A stretch of 33,216 nt of DNA, taken from positions 536,851 to 570,066 of the forward strand of contig NW_003122410.1 in the NCBI RefSeq assembly GCF_000003605.2, written 5' to 3'. The stretch is from Saccoglossus kowalevskii (Eukaryota; Hemichordata; Enteropneusta; Harrimaniidae). Shown piece after piece: positions 23,658 through 33,216 of this stretch (positions within the stretch are counted from its first letter, which is position 1; each line of letters begins with the position of its first letter). The translations under genes and the position numbers were made by a program. The notes beneath the pieces were generated by a model, which saw only the letters and a list, made by a program, of their open reading frames with translations, had not been told where the DNA came from and did no database searches.

Positions 23658-26207
23658 TATTTAATTTTCAGTTTTCAAAAACCTCTGTATGGCTTCTAGT
23701 TATCAACCTTGTTTGGTTTTGCAAATAAGTTGCATTTCCCGTATTTTTTTTTTCTTCAATTTTTAAATTTTTGTTAATTTTAGTTACTTAATATTAAAAT
23801 TGAAGTAATTATGATGAAGAAATAATAAACAATAATTCCTACTTGAGATATTAAAACTAAATTTGAGGTTGGAAGAGAAACGGATTTATAGTAGAAACAC
23901 TTTATTTGTTTTTTTGACAACCTCTGTATGTGTTCTCGATAGCAAGCTTATCACTCTGCATTATATTCTAGAATGATTTGAAAAGTCATCTTTACTTACC
24001 GGTATTAGGTTTTATACTCTGCGGGAGTAAAGATCTCTGCTTCTGGCCATATTTAAAGTAGAACTAATCTACATGTACTAACCGCAATGCAAAGTGTTTT
24101 TCATGTGGCCTTGTTCCAGAACAATTTCCATTAAGATTCTTTCTTATTTTTTTTTAATTTTAATTTTTAATTCTGTTAATTGTTTTAAACAGCAGTTTAA
24201 TCTGAAATTGAGTCTAAGCTCACAATGAACACAGCCTTTGGATTCTTCTACTTGTAGTTCAAATAGCAGAAGTCATTTTTAGATTGCAGCTATTTACGTA
24301 CAATTTGCTTCTGAGTGTATGTTGCATTATTTACTGCAACTAAACCAACCTTGTTCTATCAATTGCTCCCAAATGGACAGATGTCGCTATATTAATGTCA
24401 TGTAGTTGCAAATAAACTGGATAATATCCAAGATTTAGACCTGAGGTAATTTACATCAGAGTGATGTCCAAGTAGCCCTACTCGGCAGTCCACTGATGAT
24501 AATGCTGATCTGCTTCTTGTGCACAACCATCGTGGCTTTCTCGTTTAGTTTGTGTAGGAATGGGTTCTTTCGTTCTCCTCCACACGTACGCAGACACACA
24601 CGAAAACTTAATACATTTCAAAAGCTTGTTGTTGAATTGAAAAGTAGCATGTATGCTTTCACAGTATAGATAAACATACACGTACACTGTGTTATATTGT
24701 AATTGTAGATGAATTTCAAACATTCTTTTCCTGCTTTACACTTCAGTTGTCTTCCCGGCCAATCCAACTCCACGTTTTAAGCATCACTAGTACATATTAA
24801 GTATCACTTTCATTGCATTTTTGTTCAAAAACGTAAATACAAGTCTTATTCATAATCATGGTATTAAAAACAAAAAAGTACAATTGATTTAATATCCTCC
24901 CTCGAGAAACCCACCAATTATAAACTAATATACAAAATGTACAATTGCATGGGCCCGATATTGAACACCTGAAAAGCAAGCATGCACTGTATCGTATTTG
25001 TTTTATTATAAGTGCATTTTAAAGAAGCACTTGTAAATGAACACTTGTTTATTGTATGCTGGATCTTTCAAATGAGACTTATTTTGGCCATTGACACACA
25101 CCTGTCATTTATGTACCCAGAGTTTGCTGGGATTTTCTGTTTTATATTTTTAAAACCATAATTTTCAGGGCATTCTATAATTCAATAGTGTTCACAGGAT
25201 CTATTTTTCAAGAATATCCAAGTTATCCTGCCCCGTCTCCAGAATCCTATGAAATATTCACTGCTGAAGATTGTTATAATTACTTTTCCTACTTTCATTG
25301 CTTGTGTGTTTTAGTGTCAGTTCTAATTACAAGGATTCAGACAATGGACTGCTTTTAATTTGTTTATTTGGAAATCAATATTTTAATATGCAGATGATGA
25401 AAGCATTTTAACAGAATTCAATTTAACATTCTGTCGTAGTGTGTATAGTTTTTCGTATGCACTCATGGATAATTGGAATTCCATTCCTGGATTTCCCAAT
25501 TTTTTGTCGGTCTAGGAATAAAGCATATTAAAATCAATCCAGACAGTTTGGTTTTCCCTGCGTAAATTGATTGCTGCAGCTCTATTGAAAGAAAATTCTG
25601 ACATCACAGGAGAGAATTTAATGGATGTATTGTACGCTAGTAGAACGGTGAAATCCAACCCGGTCTAGATGAGAGGATATTATCCCCAACAGTCGTCGCC
25701 ATGGAGATATTTATTGTGTGGTCATGTCAGTGATTTGAATTGGCTAGCATACAGAATGACAGTCTAGTTGGTCCTAATCCACAAATTGATGAGCGTTGTT
25801 TAGGGACAGTCTTTTTGGGAGGAAATAATCAATCCAGTGATTATAATATCAACAGTTTATGTCGCGGGTGAAAAATTGACGAGTTAATTTGTTTATTTTT
25901 GTCTTATTTGCGAGTATATTCCAAGTAAGTGATGTACCTGATCAGCTTATTATTCTTGACAAGAATAAAAAAAAAAAACTGCTGGAAAGAAAATGGAGTG
26001 CTTTTGGCGTAGAGCTAGATTTAGTTTGTCATAAATAAAATCTTTATGTAAATTCTTTTGATATTCATACAGGATGGATCTTTTTTGTTTCACATAGAAT
26101 GATAACTCTATAGGCTTTATTTTGACGGCCTTTTAATATGCGAGTTAGCAGGTGCTACATAAGTAAAATACAGTTTTGAATATTTTTGAAAAATTATTTA
26201 ATGAAAT

Positions 26208-26825
26208 AGGAAGCACACCTAGCTTAATAAACATTATTAAAAAAACTTGGGAAACAGATATAATTTATTATTAAAATAAAGCATACCATACCTAGAACAG
26301 CTATCTTCTGAGAAAGCATACTTAGGTTGTCAAAAAGATATAAGGCACCCGGGAAAGCATGCCTAGCTTCTCAGTAAAATGTAGCATACTTGAGCAGCTA
26401 ATCTGGCTTGTTGAAAAAACATCTGAGAAAGCATACCTAGTCTGTCTCAAAAAGATATAAGGCACCTGGGAAAGCACGCCTAGCTTCTCATTAAAATGTA
26501 GCATACTTGGAACAGCTAATTTAGCTTGTTGAAAAGACATCTGAGAAAGCATACCTTGGTTGTCAAAAAAAATAAAGCCTGCCTAGCTTCTCAGTAAAAT
26601 ATAACATGCCTGGCTTGTCAAAAGGCTAACACATATTGGAAAAGCACACCTATCCTGCTAATAACCTCGCTTATCGGTAAAATATATTCATCTGAGAAAA
26701 GCTCACTTAGCTTATCGGTAAAATATATTCGTCTGAGAAAAGCTCACTTAGCTTATTGGTAAAATATACTTATCTGAGAAAATCTCACTTAGCCCAACAG
26801 TAAAATATAACACACCTGGGAGAGT
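26208..26825. repeat. ~40-bp minisatellite with ~116-bp higher-order repeat
   Basis: Subunits of roughly 36-41 bp carry GAGAAAGCATACCTAG, CTAGCTTCTCAGTAAAAT and GCTTGTTGAAAA variants. In the centre three subunits form a larger repeat: CTGAGAAAGCATAC starts at 26308, 26423 and 26541 (115, 118). At the right end a simple 41-bp period is seen (CTTATCGGTAAAAT at 26670, 26711, 26752, 26793). The minus-strand open frame 26322-26552 is entirely repeat-derived. Confidence 0.93.
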
Positions 26826-28252
26826 GAACATCTGGCCTATGAAAAATATTAATCTCCCATTTCGTTGATTTTTGTGTGTGTACGTGTTGGATGTCAGAAA
26901 GTAATTAGTAGTAATGGAGTTGCAATCACTGATAACTGATGTTAGAGCATGAGAATGTAGTGTTATTTGAGTGGTATTAGAAAGACTAACTATTATATAT
27001 ACTCTATTTTGATCAAGTTCATCTATTTGACCCATATTCAGCATTGTAATCTGCATGGTTTTAATTCAGACTTGTATCCAAGTACAAGTTTTCTTTATCA
27101 ACATAAAATTCAAATTTAATAAACAAAAAGTATTCTAAATTATTGGCATATACTGATAAAATGCATGCACATTTGTTGTCATAATTATAATCATTGAATT
27201 TAAAAAGAAAAAAGAAATAATACTGACAAATTTTGGGTGTGTTCCGCTGGTGTTAACATCAGAACAATTGCCACGGAAACAACCGAGGCTTGTTACATCC
27301 TCTATAAACACAATCATTAAAAATAGCTTTTATTTCACTAGTGTGGTTACAAACTTTGTAGTGCAAAGTGCACCCATTTCTAGGCAATATTTTATAAAAT
27401 TTCCTTAGCTTATAGGAATAATGTTAGGGAAATCTGTATCTCTTGAAGGGTATCCAGGTAATCTCGCTGGACATCGAGGCAATTGTCTTCGCTGCCTCTT
27501 TGAAGTTCAATCCCTGGTGTTAATCAACTCTCTGTAGTCAACCAAGCCGTTATTACCACAATTGCATGCTACGGTGATACTTTGCACAATGCATTGTTCT
27601 CATTGTATTTCGTACCATTACATTACCACAACTATTATTACCGTCTGTGCAGTCACATTGTTGTGACTTCATTAAATGTTCTTCAGTGCTTAGCAACTGG
27701 ATAAAATTGATTGATTTCATTGGCTTTTTAAAATGAGACCATTCACATATTTTTCTGTTATCGTTTGTTAATACAGAAGATATGTCTGCTAATTCATATT
27801 GACAATGTAATTAACAAATTTCCCATGACGGCATTCTCTCTATTCACAGTATTGTTTCACTTCAGTGGTTACTATTATTTTCCTTTACACAGAAGACTTG
27901 ATTATCATACTTGTCATTCAGAATCAGCCTGATCTCACCTCCCGTAACCTTTGACCCCTCACGGGACTTTTTTTTATTACAATTTCAAATAATCTCGAAG
28001 TTGGGTGATCACTTCCCTAATCGGTGTTGTAGCGGACTAACATGTGTGCATTCCACAGTCTTTATTTGCATATGTAATTTGTGCCAATCAAAAGCTGGAA
28101 TTGCATATGTAATTTTGAGTGTATTATGCATGCGCTGACTGGTGATTGAAGTTAACAGATCTTGAAGCGGGGATTCTGGCTTTAACAGTTTTTACGTGTT
28201 GCCGCAATGTTGCTGCCCAGCTCTCAAAATGGATTCCACTTTTCCCTTCCAG

Positions 28253-28373
28253 AATAAACCATGGGATACGCACTCTAATGATTCGGCACACAGCATTGGC
28301 AGTAGTCGGAGCAGCCTCACATTAACAGAAACCGAGCAAGAAGGACGGGATTCTAGTGACCAACATGAGACAG
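28253..28373 (+). CDS. TENM: Teneurin coding exon 3 (residues 139-178)
   Basis: 121 nt; acceptor TTTTCCCTTCCAG|AATAAACC, donor ACAG|GTAATA, phase 0 in and phase 1 out. It encodes NKPWDTHSNDS, then SIGSSRSSLTLTETEQEG (residues 152-169). The lone Trp142 followed about ten residues later by SSRxSxLxLTxTxxE matches the Trp...SSRANSxLxLTDTxHE block of vertebrate teneurins, the second-best family signature. T163 and T165 precede Glu residues in casein-kinase-2 style. An alternative acceptor at 28220 (TGCTGCCCAG) would need a phase-1 upstream exon and does not fit exon 2, so 28253 is preferred. Confidence 0.85.
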
Positions 28374-28889
28374 GTAATAATATCGTCATGACCACTTCAT
28401 CCCATCACCGTTGCGATATAGACATCAACTTATCAACCATTACAAAGCTAATACCATTCCACATTTTTTAAAAACTCTTTAAAATCTTGTTTTTTTAATT
28501 CTTTTTCTATATCAGATAACAAATCTTCTTCAGTTTTTACATGTGCATTCTGTCTTTTTTCAATTAACCGTTCATCAATAACCACATCCACTTAGCTAAT
28601 AAAATCTGTGTTTGATATTAGTATTGTAATGGTTTCCCAGCACCTCCCACAATGAGGCTGACTTGTCATGGGGATCATATTCATTTTACATTGTTTATTC
28701 ATTTCGGAAAAATTTAAATTTATTAAATTTAATATTTTGACACAATTGTCATATATTTTTTTTTTTTTAAAGAAAAGCATGAGTAATTCATTGCATGCTT
28801 TTTAATTGTTTGTTTTGTTTTGTTTTTGTTTCTGTCTCGTGAGGACAAAAAAAATCGTGTGAAATGAATTATTTGCGTTTCCATGACAG
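28374..28889 (+). other. Intron 3 (phase 1, 516 bp)
   Basis: Short intron from GTAATA to TTTCCATGACAG. It is AT-rich with T and A homopolymer runs and a TGTTTTGTTTTG stretch near 28808-28830. Nothing else recognised. Confidence 0.8.
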
Positions 28890-29033
28890 GTCCCTACAGT
28901 TTAAATGGAAGTGAGATGAGACTACTGCCCAGTGCAGGCAGATCTCGTATGTCTCAAATTGAAGATGATTTCCAGCCCAACTTTTTAGTACAAACAACAT
29001 CAGGCAATTTTTATGTTCCAGGCTCAAACACAG
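28890..29033 (+). CDS. TENM: Teneurin coding exon 4 (residues 179-226)
   Basis: 144 nt, exactly 48 codons, phase 1 at both ends, so it can be included or skipped without changing frame. Acceptor CCATGACAG|GTCCC; donor ACAG|GTAAGC. Gly179 is completed across the junction. Residues 203-217 (EDDFQPNFLVQTTSG) resemble the vertebrate block in which an acidic/aromatic stretch leads to a hydrophobic FLV/FLF core followed by SGSx. RSRMS (196-200) is a possible basophilic kinase site. The frame continues past the donor into the intron (to 29164), but the clear GTAAGC donor and the phase match to exon 5 mark 29033 as the end. Confidence 0.83.
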
Positions 29034-31544
29034 GTAAGCGGGGAATTGCACAATTTACATGTATGGAATGTGAACTATTTACAGTACTGTGTTTAATACT
29101 GAAAAGAAAACTGCTTTGTAACAAAATGTCCCGCACTCATATTTTTTATACACAATTTATTTAACACTCTTTTGGTTTGTGTTTTCTTGTTTGTATAAAG
29201 ACTTTTTTTCCTGTTTCTGTAACATTTATGACAATTTACATGCCAACTGACAAAATTTGACATCACATACATTTCATTTTTTCATTGTATAAAATGTGAC
29301 AAAATATCGTACTAGTGGGAAAAAATTCTGTAGTAAATTTGGAATATTTATTTTAAGCCAGAATATACTTTTCCTTGAATGAAAACATTGTTGGTGATGT
29401 TGCGTGTATTTCAGTTGATTCTGATAGATTATACAAAAACCAATATTTTCAATGAATTCTATTATTGCTGATTAATCTCTCAAATAAAATGGAATTCCAA
29501 GTAAAATACAATATTACTGCATTTCTGATACAAAATGTGGAAATTTTTCTTGGCTCATGAAAATTTTGCTATGAAAATTAAATGTTATAAATGGTAATGT
29601 TATAACATTATAATTAATTAAATGGTAATGTTATAAATGTTGACAATAGTAGGATTGTAAGAGTATCTAATAACCTGTTTTTCTGTTATTATTACATATT
29701 ATGAGGCAGTAGAAGTAGTTTTGTTGAATAATTCAAATCAACATGATATCGACAAAAATCTACGCTATTGAAATGTATTGTTAGCGGCGGCGGGCGGGGG
29801 GGGGGATTATTTTATTTTGTGTTTTGCAACAAAGTAATAGGAATACTTTGTTGTTATCACAGTAGGCTAGAGAAAAAAAAAAGTATTATTTGACCTTAAA
29901 AGATGTCAGTTTCATACTCGAATCAATTTACTACGAGGAATGGGAAATTCAATTTTGTGTTTAACTATATAACTGAATTGTAAATTCTTGTACTCCCTCT
30001 AGATTTAACTGTTTGTTTTGTCATTTCTATGCATGCTGCTCAGTTGATGGATCTTTCTGTAAATGGATCCTAGATCGTCTCATGGATATTACACCGGCTA
30101 GCCCCCTTTTTGTTTCAGTTTGATTGATGACTTTTTCTGTAACTTTTTTTTATATAAAAGGGGGGAAATTACGCTTGAAGGATTTTTAAATAATGAAAGC
30201 GTCTGTTTGTAAAATATGAAACTGGGATAAGTATTTGTGTAAACTTAAAGATATAGAATTGTCAAGTGGTTTAGGCGCTTTGTGTGTATTTCCCCAGTTC
30301 AGAGTGGTATCGGTCTCCAAGTTGATATATTATTATGATTTTACGTTTTTTTGTAATATGTAGTAAACATAGTTTTTATTTGTCTATTTTTGAGTTTTTA
30401 TTGTAAAATTTGTTTTCCGGGTAGCAGGCGATTGAAACAACGTAGAACCATCTTCCATTTCCCCCAAGTTAAATAATGGGGTATTGGGTTACATTGCCCA
30501 CCTTGGTATTCCCGAGGGTATGCAGTTCCATTATCCCAATATTTTTACATTTGATTAAAAATGGAATTACCTCATACATATTTTACATTGTTAGATTTTG
30601 TTGATAGAGTTATTAATCTCTCTTGTGTCCTCCGTATTACATTTCATTGTGTCACTTTGCAGAAGATTCAAAGATTTTACAAATACATGCTTTAGTACTT
30701 AAATGTCTGTTTAAAAATAAATGTCTAAATAAATAAATAATAAAATGTCTTAACTACTCATTGTAAATATCGCAAAAATTCAAAAGGAAAACAAATTTCA
30801 TAAAGTTGGAAATTATCAGAATAATTGTGAAACTCTTCCCTGATATGCTCAAATCTAATTTTGTTTTCATTTTCATAACGAATTGAAAAATTATGTATCG
30901 AAAGTGGGAATTATGACCGAACAAAATGAATGTCAAAAGAATGATTAATTGCATATTCCTGTTTAAGATTGGCAATAAACAAAAATAAATAATTATACAA
31001 AATGTCCGCTGCATTATTATGACAAGCACTTTGGTTGGCAGCATGTATGTCTGTGTTTTTCTGAATTCCTATGGAGCCACGAATTCATTGCCAGTTTAGT
31101 GTTACTTAATTAAATCAATTGTGCCTCAAATCCAATTCACTGGTCCATATAAATCATTTCCCAAACTCTAAACATAGTTTAATACTGTATCACCTGGGGG
31201 TAGGGTATGATGGGGTGGGTGGGATGTGTTTGGGTTGAAATTTAATTTTAGGACCAGCTGTGTTAAAAATAGAAATTCTTACATCATTTACAAATTCAAG
31301 CTAGTACAATGTTTTAAAAATTTAGTTTATAAATATTTGATCCACCAGGCACTTGCAAACAATATTGAATGCACACCAGGAAATTAATTTTCTTTGTCAT
31401 CCGGACGGTTAATGCGATGTCATGTGCCAACAGTGTCCTAAAAGTGTGTTGCAAACACATTTGCCACCTCACGTAGCCTGTTGTATTTCTCATGTCCATG
31501 ATTATTCTCTCTTTTTAATTTGAACTTTTACGCTTTGTCACCAG
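29034..31544 (+). other. Intron 4 (phase 1, 2,511 bp)
   Basis: From GTAAGC to the acceptor GCTTTGTCACCAG. It contains a short direct repeat (AAATGGTAATGTTATAA at 29589 and again at 29620), a GGC/G-run at 29786-29804, and several A/T runs. No open frame with coding character on either strand. Confidence 0.75.
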
Positions 31545-31905
31545 GTGTGAATATTTTCACGAATAACAGCACATTGCCCAGTACGAATAAGACCGCAAAT
31601 CTGCCCAGACCGGCAAATTCTCTACCTGTAAGTCATTCAAGCCGTTCATCGGGGGCCACCAGTTCGCTGCCAAGATTTGATCCACCACCTCCTCCATTGC
31701 CAGAGAGAAATCTCCCAGTTCTCAGCACGTCCGTGCCATCACCTGTGTTACCACCTCCAGTTGTCGTTCCAGCTGCTCCTGTCTTGGCAACGTCGGCCAC
31801 ACCAAACACTTACACTATGGGGTTACCACAAACTGATCATCGGACCTATCAAAGTATACAATCTTTACAAGGGCAACCACGGAACACTATGCAGCAAGAA
31901 GAAAG
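31545..31905 (+). CDS. TENM: Teneurin coding exon 5 (residues 227-346, proline-rich tail)
   Basis: 361 nt; acceptor TTTGTCACCAG|GTGTG, donor AAAG|GTAAGA, phase 1 in and phase 2 out (two bases AG left for residue 347). Low-complexity, disordered composition rich in Ser, Pro, Ala and Asn. Residues 271-281 (FDPPPPPLPER) hold a class II SH3-ligand pattern PxxPxR (276-281) and a PPLP motif of the kind bound by some WW domains; further Pro-rich stretches follow at 287-303. Known of the family: vertebrate teneurin cytoplasmic tails have polyproline SH3 sites reported to bind CAP/ponsin. No transmembrane helix is present, so the membrane span must be in a later exon. The total of at least 346 cytoplasmic residues is similar to vertebrate teneurins (about 300-375). 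Confidence 0.82.
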
Positions 31906-33216
31906 GTAAGAAATGCACCCCTATAAATACCAAATAGAATGACCCATTCGCATAGGATGGGCCTTTTCATAATATTGAACAGGGCCGTTGCTGTGTATTG
32001 ATGTCAGTGTTTTGAAAAGTCTGATGCAATTATACTAAGTTACTTGCTTTTAAGAGAAAATCAATTCTGAAATTAGTCTCCAATTGAAAATAGGAAAGTT
32101 CCTGGAGTGATTTGATTGTCTGTAGCTGCAAATTACCATCAGTTTTCACAGCAGGGCCTTGACAAAGACTCGTACCTCATTTTAAATAGAAATCATTAGA
32201 AGCTTTTTAAGAAAGTAATAACTGCGTACGAAGGGATATTGAAATCGCAGGTTAAATTGTCCAAAACAAAAATGCTCTAATTTTTGACGTATTTGACATG
32301 TTTTTAATTTCCTTGGTGATACATTTAATCTCGTCACCAACTAAAAATAATGACAGCGGAGAACGCGATAATCCCGGCTCTGAAACGCTTTCAAGTCGGA
32401 TCATGCTTTCACTTATTGCACGTCACTTGTAAATTTATTTATACTCTGAGCCGGCGTAGTCCGTCAGTGTTCTTCTGTCGCTAAAAGTGATTAAAGCGTT
32501 TGAATCAACCCCCGAGGAGTAACGTATTAGATGATAATCCACGATGAATAGATTCTATGTGACACTCATGAACTGTCTGTTGTCCGCACTGTACAAACAA
32601 CACTGGGTGTACAATGTTGTTATTGTGACCAGCTCTGCAGCTAACAATAATGATTGCTTTAACATGATTACAGTTGTTTTCTGCAAGACTAACTCCACAC
32701 ATTTTAAAAAGACATCATTTGCAGTCTGTCTCTAGAAAATTAAGTGCCTGTAGGTTTGTATTAATGTATGAACAAAGCTTTGAAGTTTTTGGAACCTCAA
32801 GATAATTTGTAGTTTTAGACAGGACATTCCAATAAAAACTAAACAGGTTAAGTGGATGAGTACGAAGCACCCAATGTATCAGATCCCTTTTTCAAGTTTG
32901 CAAAGAGCAGCACAGCACTCCAGTTGTATCATCAAGCTAAATGAGCAGGGACTTTACAGCATGTGACATAATACACCCAACGTGTGGTCAGGTTGTACAA
33001 TTTTTATAGTACATACTTTATTTGGTGAGATGCTGGGAAGCTTATTGGACAGTTACAATGTGTGCACGATGTTTACTGAAATTCCTAATTTGGTTTTCGA
33101 CTTTCCCATTAGTGGTTACTGTCAAATGCACAAATTACCATTCTCGATCTTTAGTATCTCTCCAATGTGTGAGCTTTTACATTATACCGGACCAAATACG
33201 TTGGCAATTTAGGCAT
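31906..33216 (+). other. Start of intron 5 (phase 2), continues beyond window
   Basis: Begins GTAAGA and runs to the window edge (at least 1,311 bp). I looked for the transmembrane exon expected next (about 20 hydrophobic residues preceded by basic/Cys-rich sequence) and did not find it. Open frames at 32544-32735 and 32982-33212 have no splice borders of the right phase and no teneurin features. Confidence 0.75.

Larger units (their letters stand above)
21693..28252 (+). other. Intron 2 (phase 0, 6,560 bp)
   Basis: Largest intron seen, from GTAAGT to the acceptor CCACTTTTCCCTTCCAG. Contents: a small hairpin (22288-22320), two inverted-repeat elements (22951-23066 and 23462-23657), an AT dinucleotide stretch (23085-23109), a CTCF-like site (23365-23379), X-box-like sites (25695, 27267) and a complex minisatellite (26208-26825). 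The segment 25560-25880 is less simple in base make-up than its surroundings, with no open frame. I see no further exon, though a short phase-0 cassette exon could escape notice. Confidence 0.75.
18069..33216 (+). other. TENM: Teneurin gene, 5' part (five coding exons seen, 3' part outside window)
   Basis: Seen: five exons on one strand with AG/GT borders join into one open frame of 346 codons plus two bases; intron phases are 1, 0, 1, 1 and 2 and each junction closes a codon exactly. The motif order matches the N-terminal cytoplasmic domain of vertebrate teneurins (Pfam Ten_N type): Arg-rich stretch and SSADEDQG, SYSSDETLKAY, acidic block, Trp plus SSRSSLTLTETE, FQPNFLV, then a proline-rich tail. 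Known of the family: type II membrane proteins with a cytoplasmic N-terminus, one transmembrane helix, eight EGF repeats, an NHL/YD-repeat barrel and a C-terminal Tox-GHH-like domain; they act in synaptic partner matching and axon guidance with latrophilins, and the cytoplasmic part can be released to the nucleus. Inference: the transmembrane exon lies beyond 33216. No other family I know has these blocks in this order, but no homology search was possible. Confidence 0.85.

Noticed and set aside
24478-24723. 81-codon minus-strand frame ending in a polar, His-rich segment
   Set aside because: The last ~35 residues look somewhat protein-like, but another frame on the same strand looks equally so, there is no acceptor site, and I recognise no family. 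BLASTX would settle it.
26322-26552. 76-codon minus-strand frame with internal protein repeat
   Set aside because: The protein repeat mirrors the DNA minisatellite (26208-26825), so it is a product of the array, not a gene.
28221-28252. Alternative acceptor TGCTGCCCAG at 28220 for exon 3
   Set aside because: It would require a phase-1 upstream exon, whereas exon 2 ends in phase 0; the acceptor at 28252 has a stronger pyrimidine tract.
31677-31937. 86-codon open frame overlapping exon 5 in another frame
   Set aside because: It is a shadow of the proline-rich exon; the exon frame joins exons 1-4 by phase and carries the SH3/WW motif.
32982-33212. Possible transmembrane exon of teneurin in the last open frame
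   Set aside because: No acceptor of phase 2, and the hydrophobic residues do not form a single ~20-residue span with basic/Cys-rich flank.

Overview
This window looks like eukaryotic, metazoan nuclear DNA. It is strongly AT-rich. It is mostly non-coding, with microsatellites, minisatellites and small inverted-repeat elements, and it has one assembly gap (109 N, 18535-18643). The only gene I can support is split into short exons with canonical AG acceptors and GT donors. The repeats (short terminal-inverted-repeat elements, ~41 and ~82 bp tandem arrays) and the divergent gene suggest a marine invertebrate, probably a lophotrochozoan such as a mollusc. That taxonomic guess is inference.

The gene is on the plus strand, and I read it as the 5' coding part of a teneurin (Ten-m/Odz family). 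Teneurins are large type II single-pass membrane proteins for neuronal cell-cell adhesion. Five coding exons (18139-18382, 21523-21692, 28253-28373, 28890-29033, 31545-31905) join without a frame break (intron phases 1, 0, 1, 1, 2). They give 1,040 nt, or 346 codons plus two bases, all from the N-terminal cytoplasmic domain. The call rests on an ordered series of motifs known from vertebrate teneurin cytoplasmic domains: an Arg-rich stretch then SSADEDQG; SYSSDETLKAY; an acidic DVESDGDG block; a lone Trp followed by SSRSSLTLTETE; FQPNFLVQTTSG; and a PPPPPLPER SH3/WW-type proline motif. The transmembrane segment, EGF repeats, NHL/YD-repeat barrel and C-terminal toxin-like domain are not in the window and should lie beyond 33216.

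Layout: 1-18068 holds no recognisable coding sequence, but it has tandem repeats (1-160, 7559-8362, 9996-10046, 12941-13000, 13041-13395, 14205-14420, 15681-16012, 16815-17045) and short inverted-repeat elements. It is either upstream intergenic DNA or, since an acceptor-like site sits just before the start-codon exon, a long intron after an unseen 5' untranslated exon. 18069-31905 holds the exons, separated by introns of 3,140 (including the gap), 6,560, 516 and 2,511 bp. The 6.5 kb intron carries another MITE-like element with a TA target duplication, a CTCF-like motif, and a 41-bp-period array with a higher-order repeat. 31906-33216 is the start of the next intron.

I see no rRNA, tRNA, CRISPR array, intact transposase or reverse transcriptase. 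Other open reading frames of 60-130 codons in either strand are best explained as chance or as products of tandem repeats. The points most worth a second look are the conserved teneurin blocks and EF-hand-like stretch, a three-member MITE-like family, a hairpin-forming tandem array, the recurring ~41/82 bp repeat period, and several RFX X-box-like palindromes around the gene.
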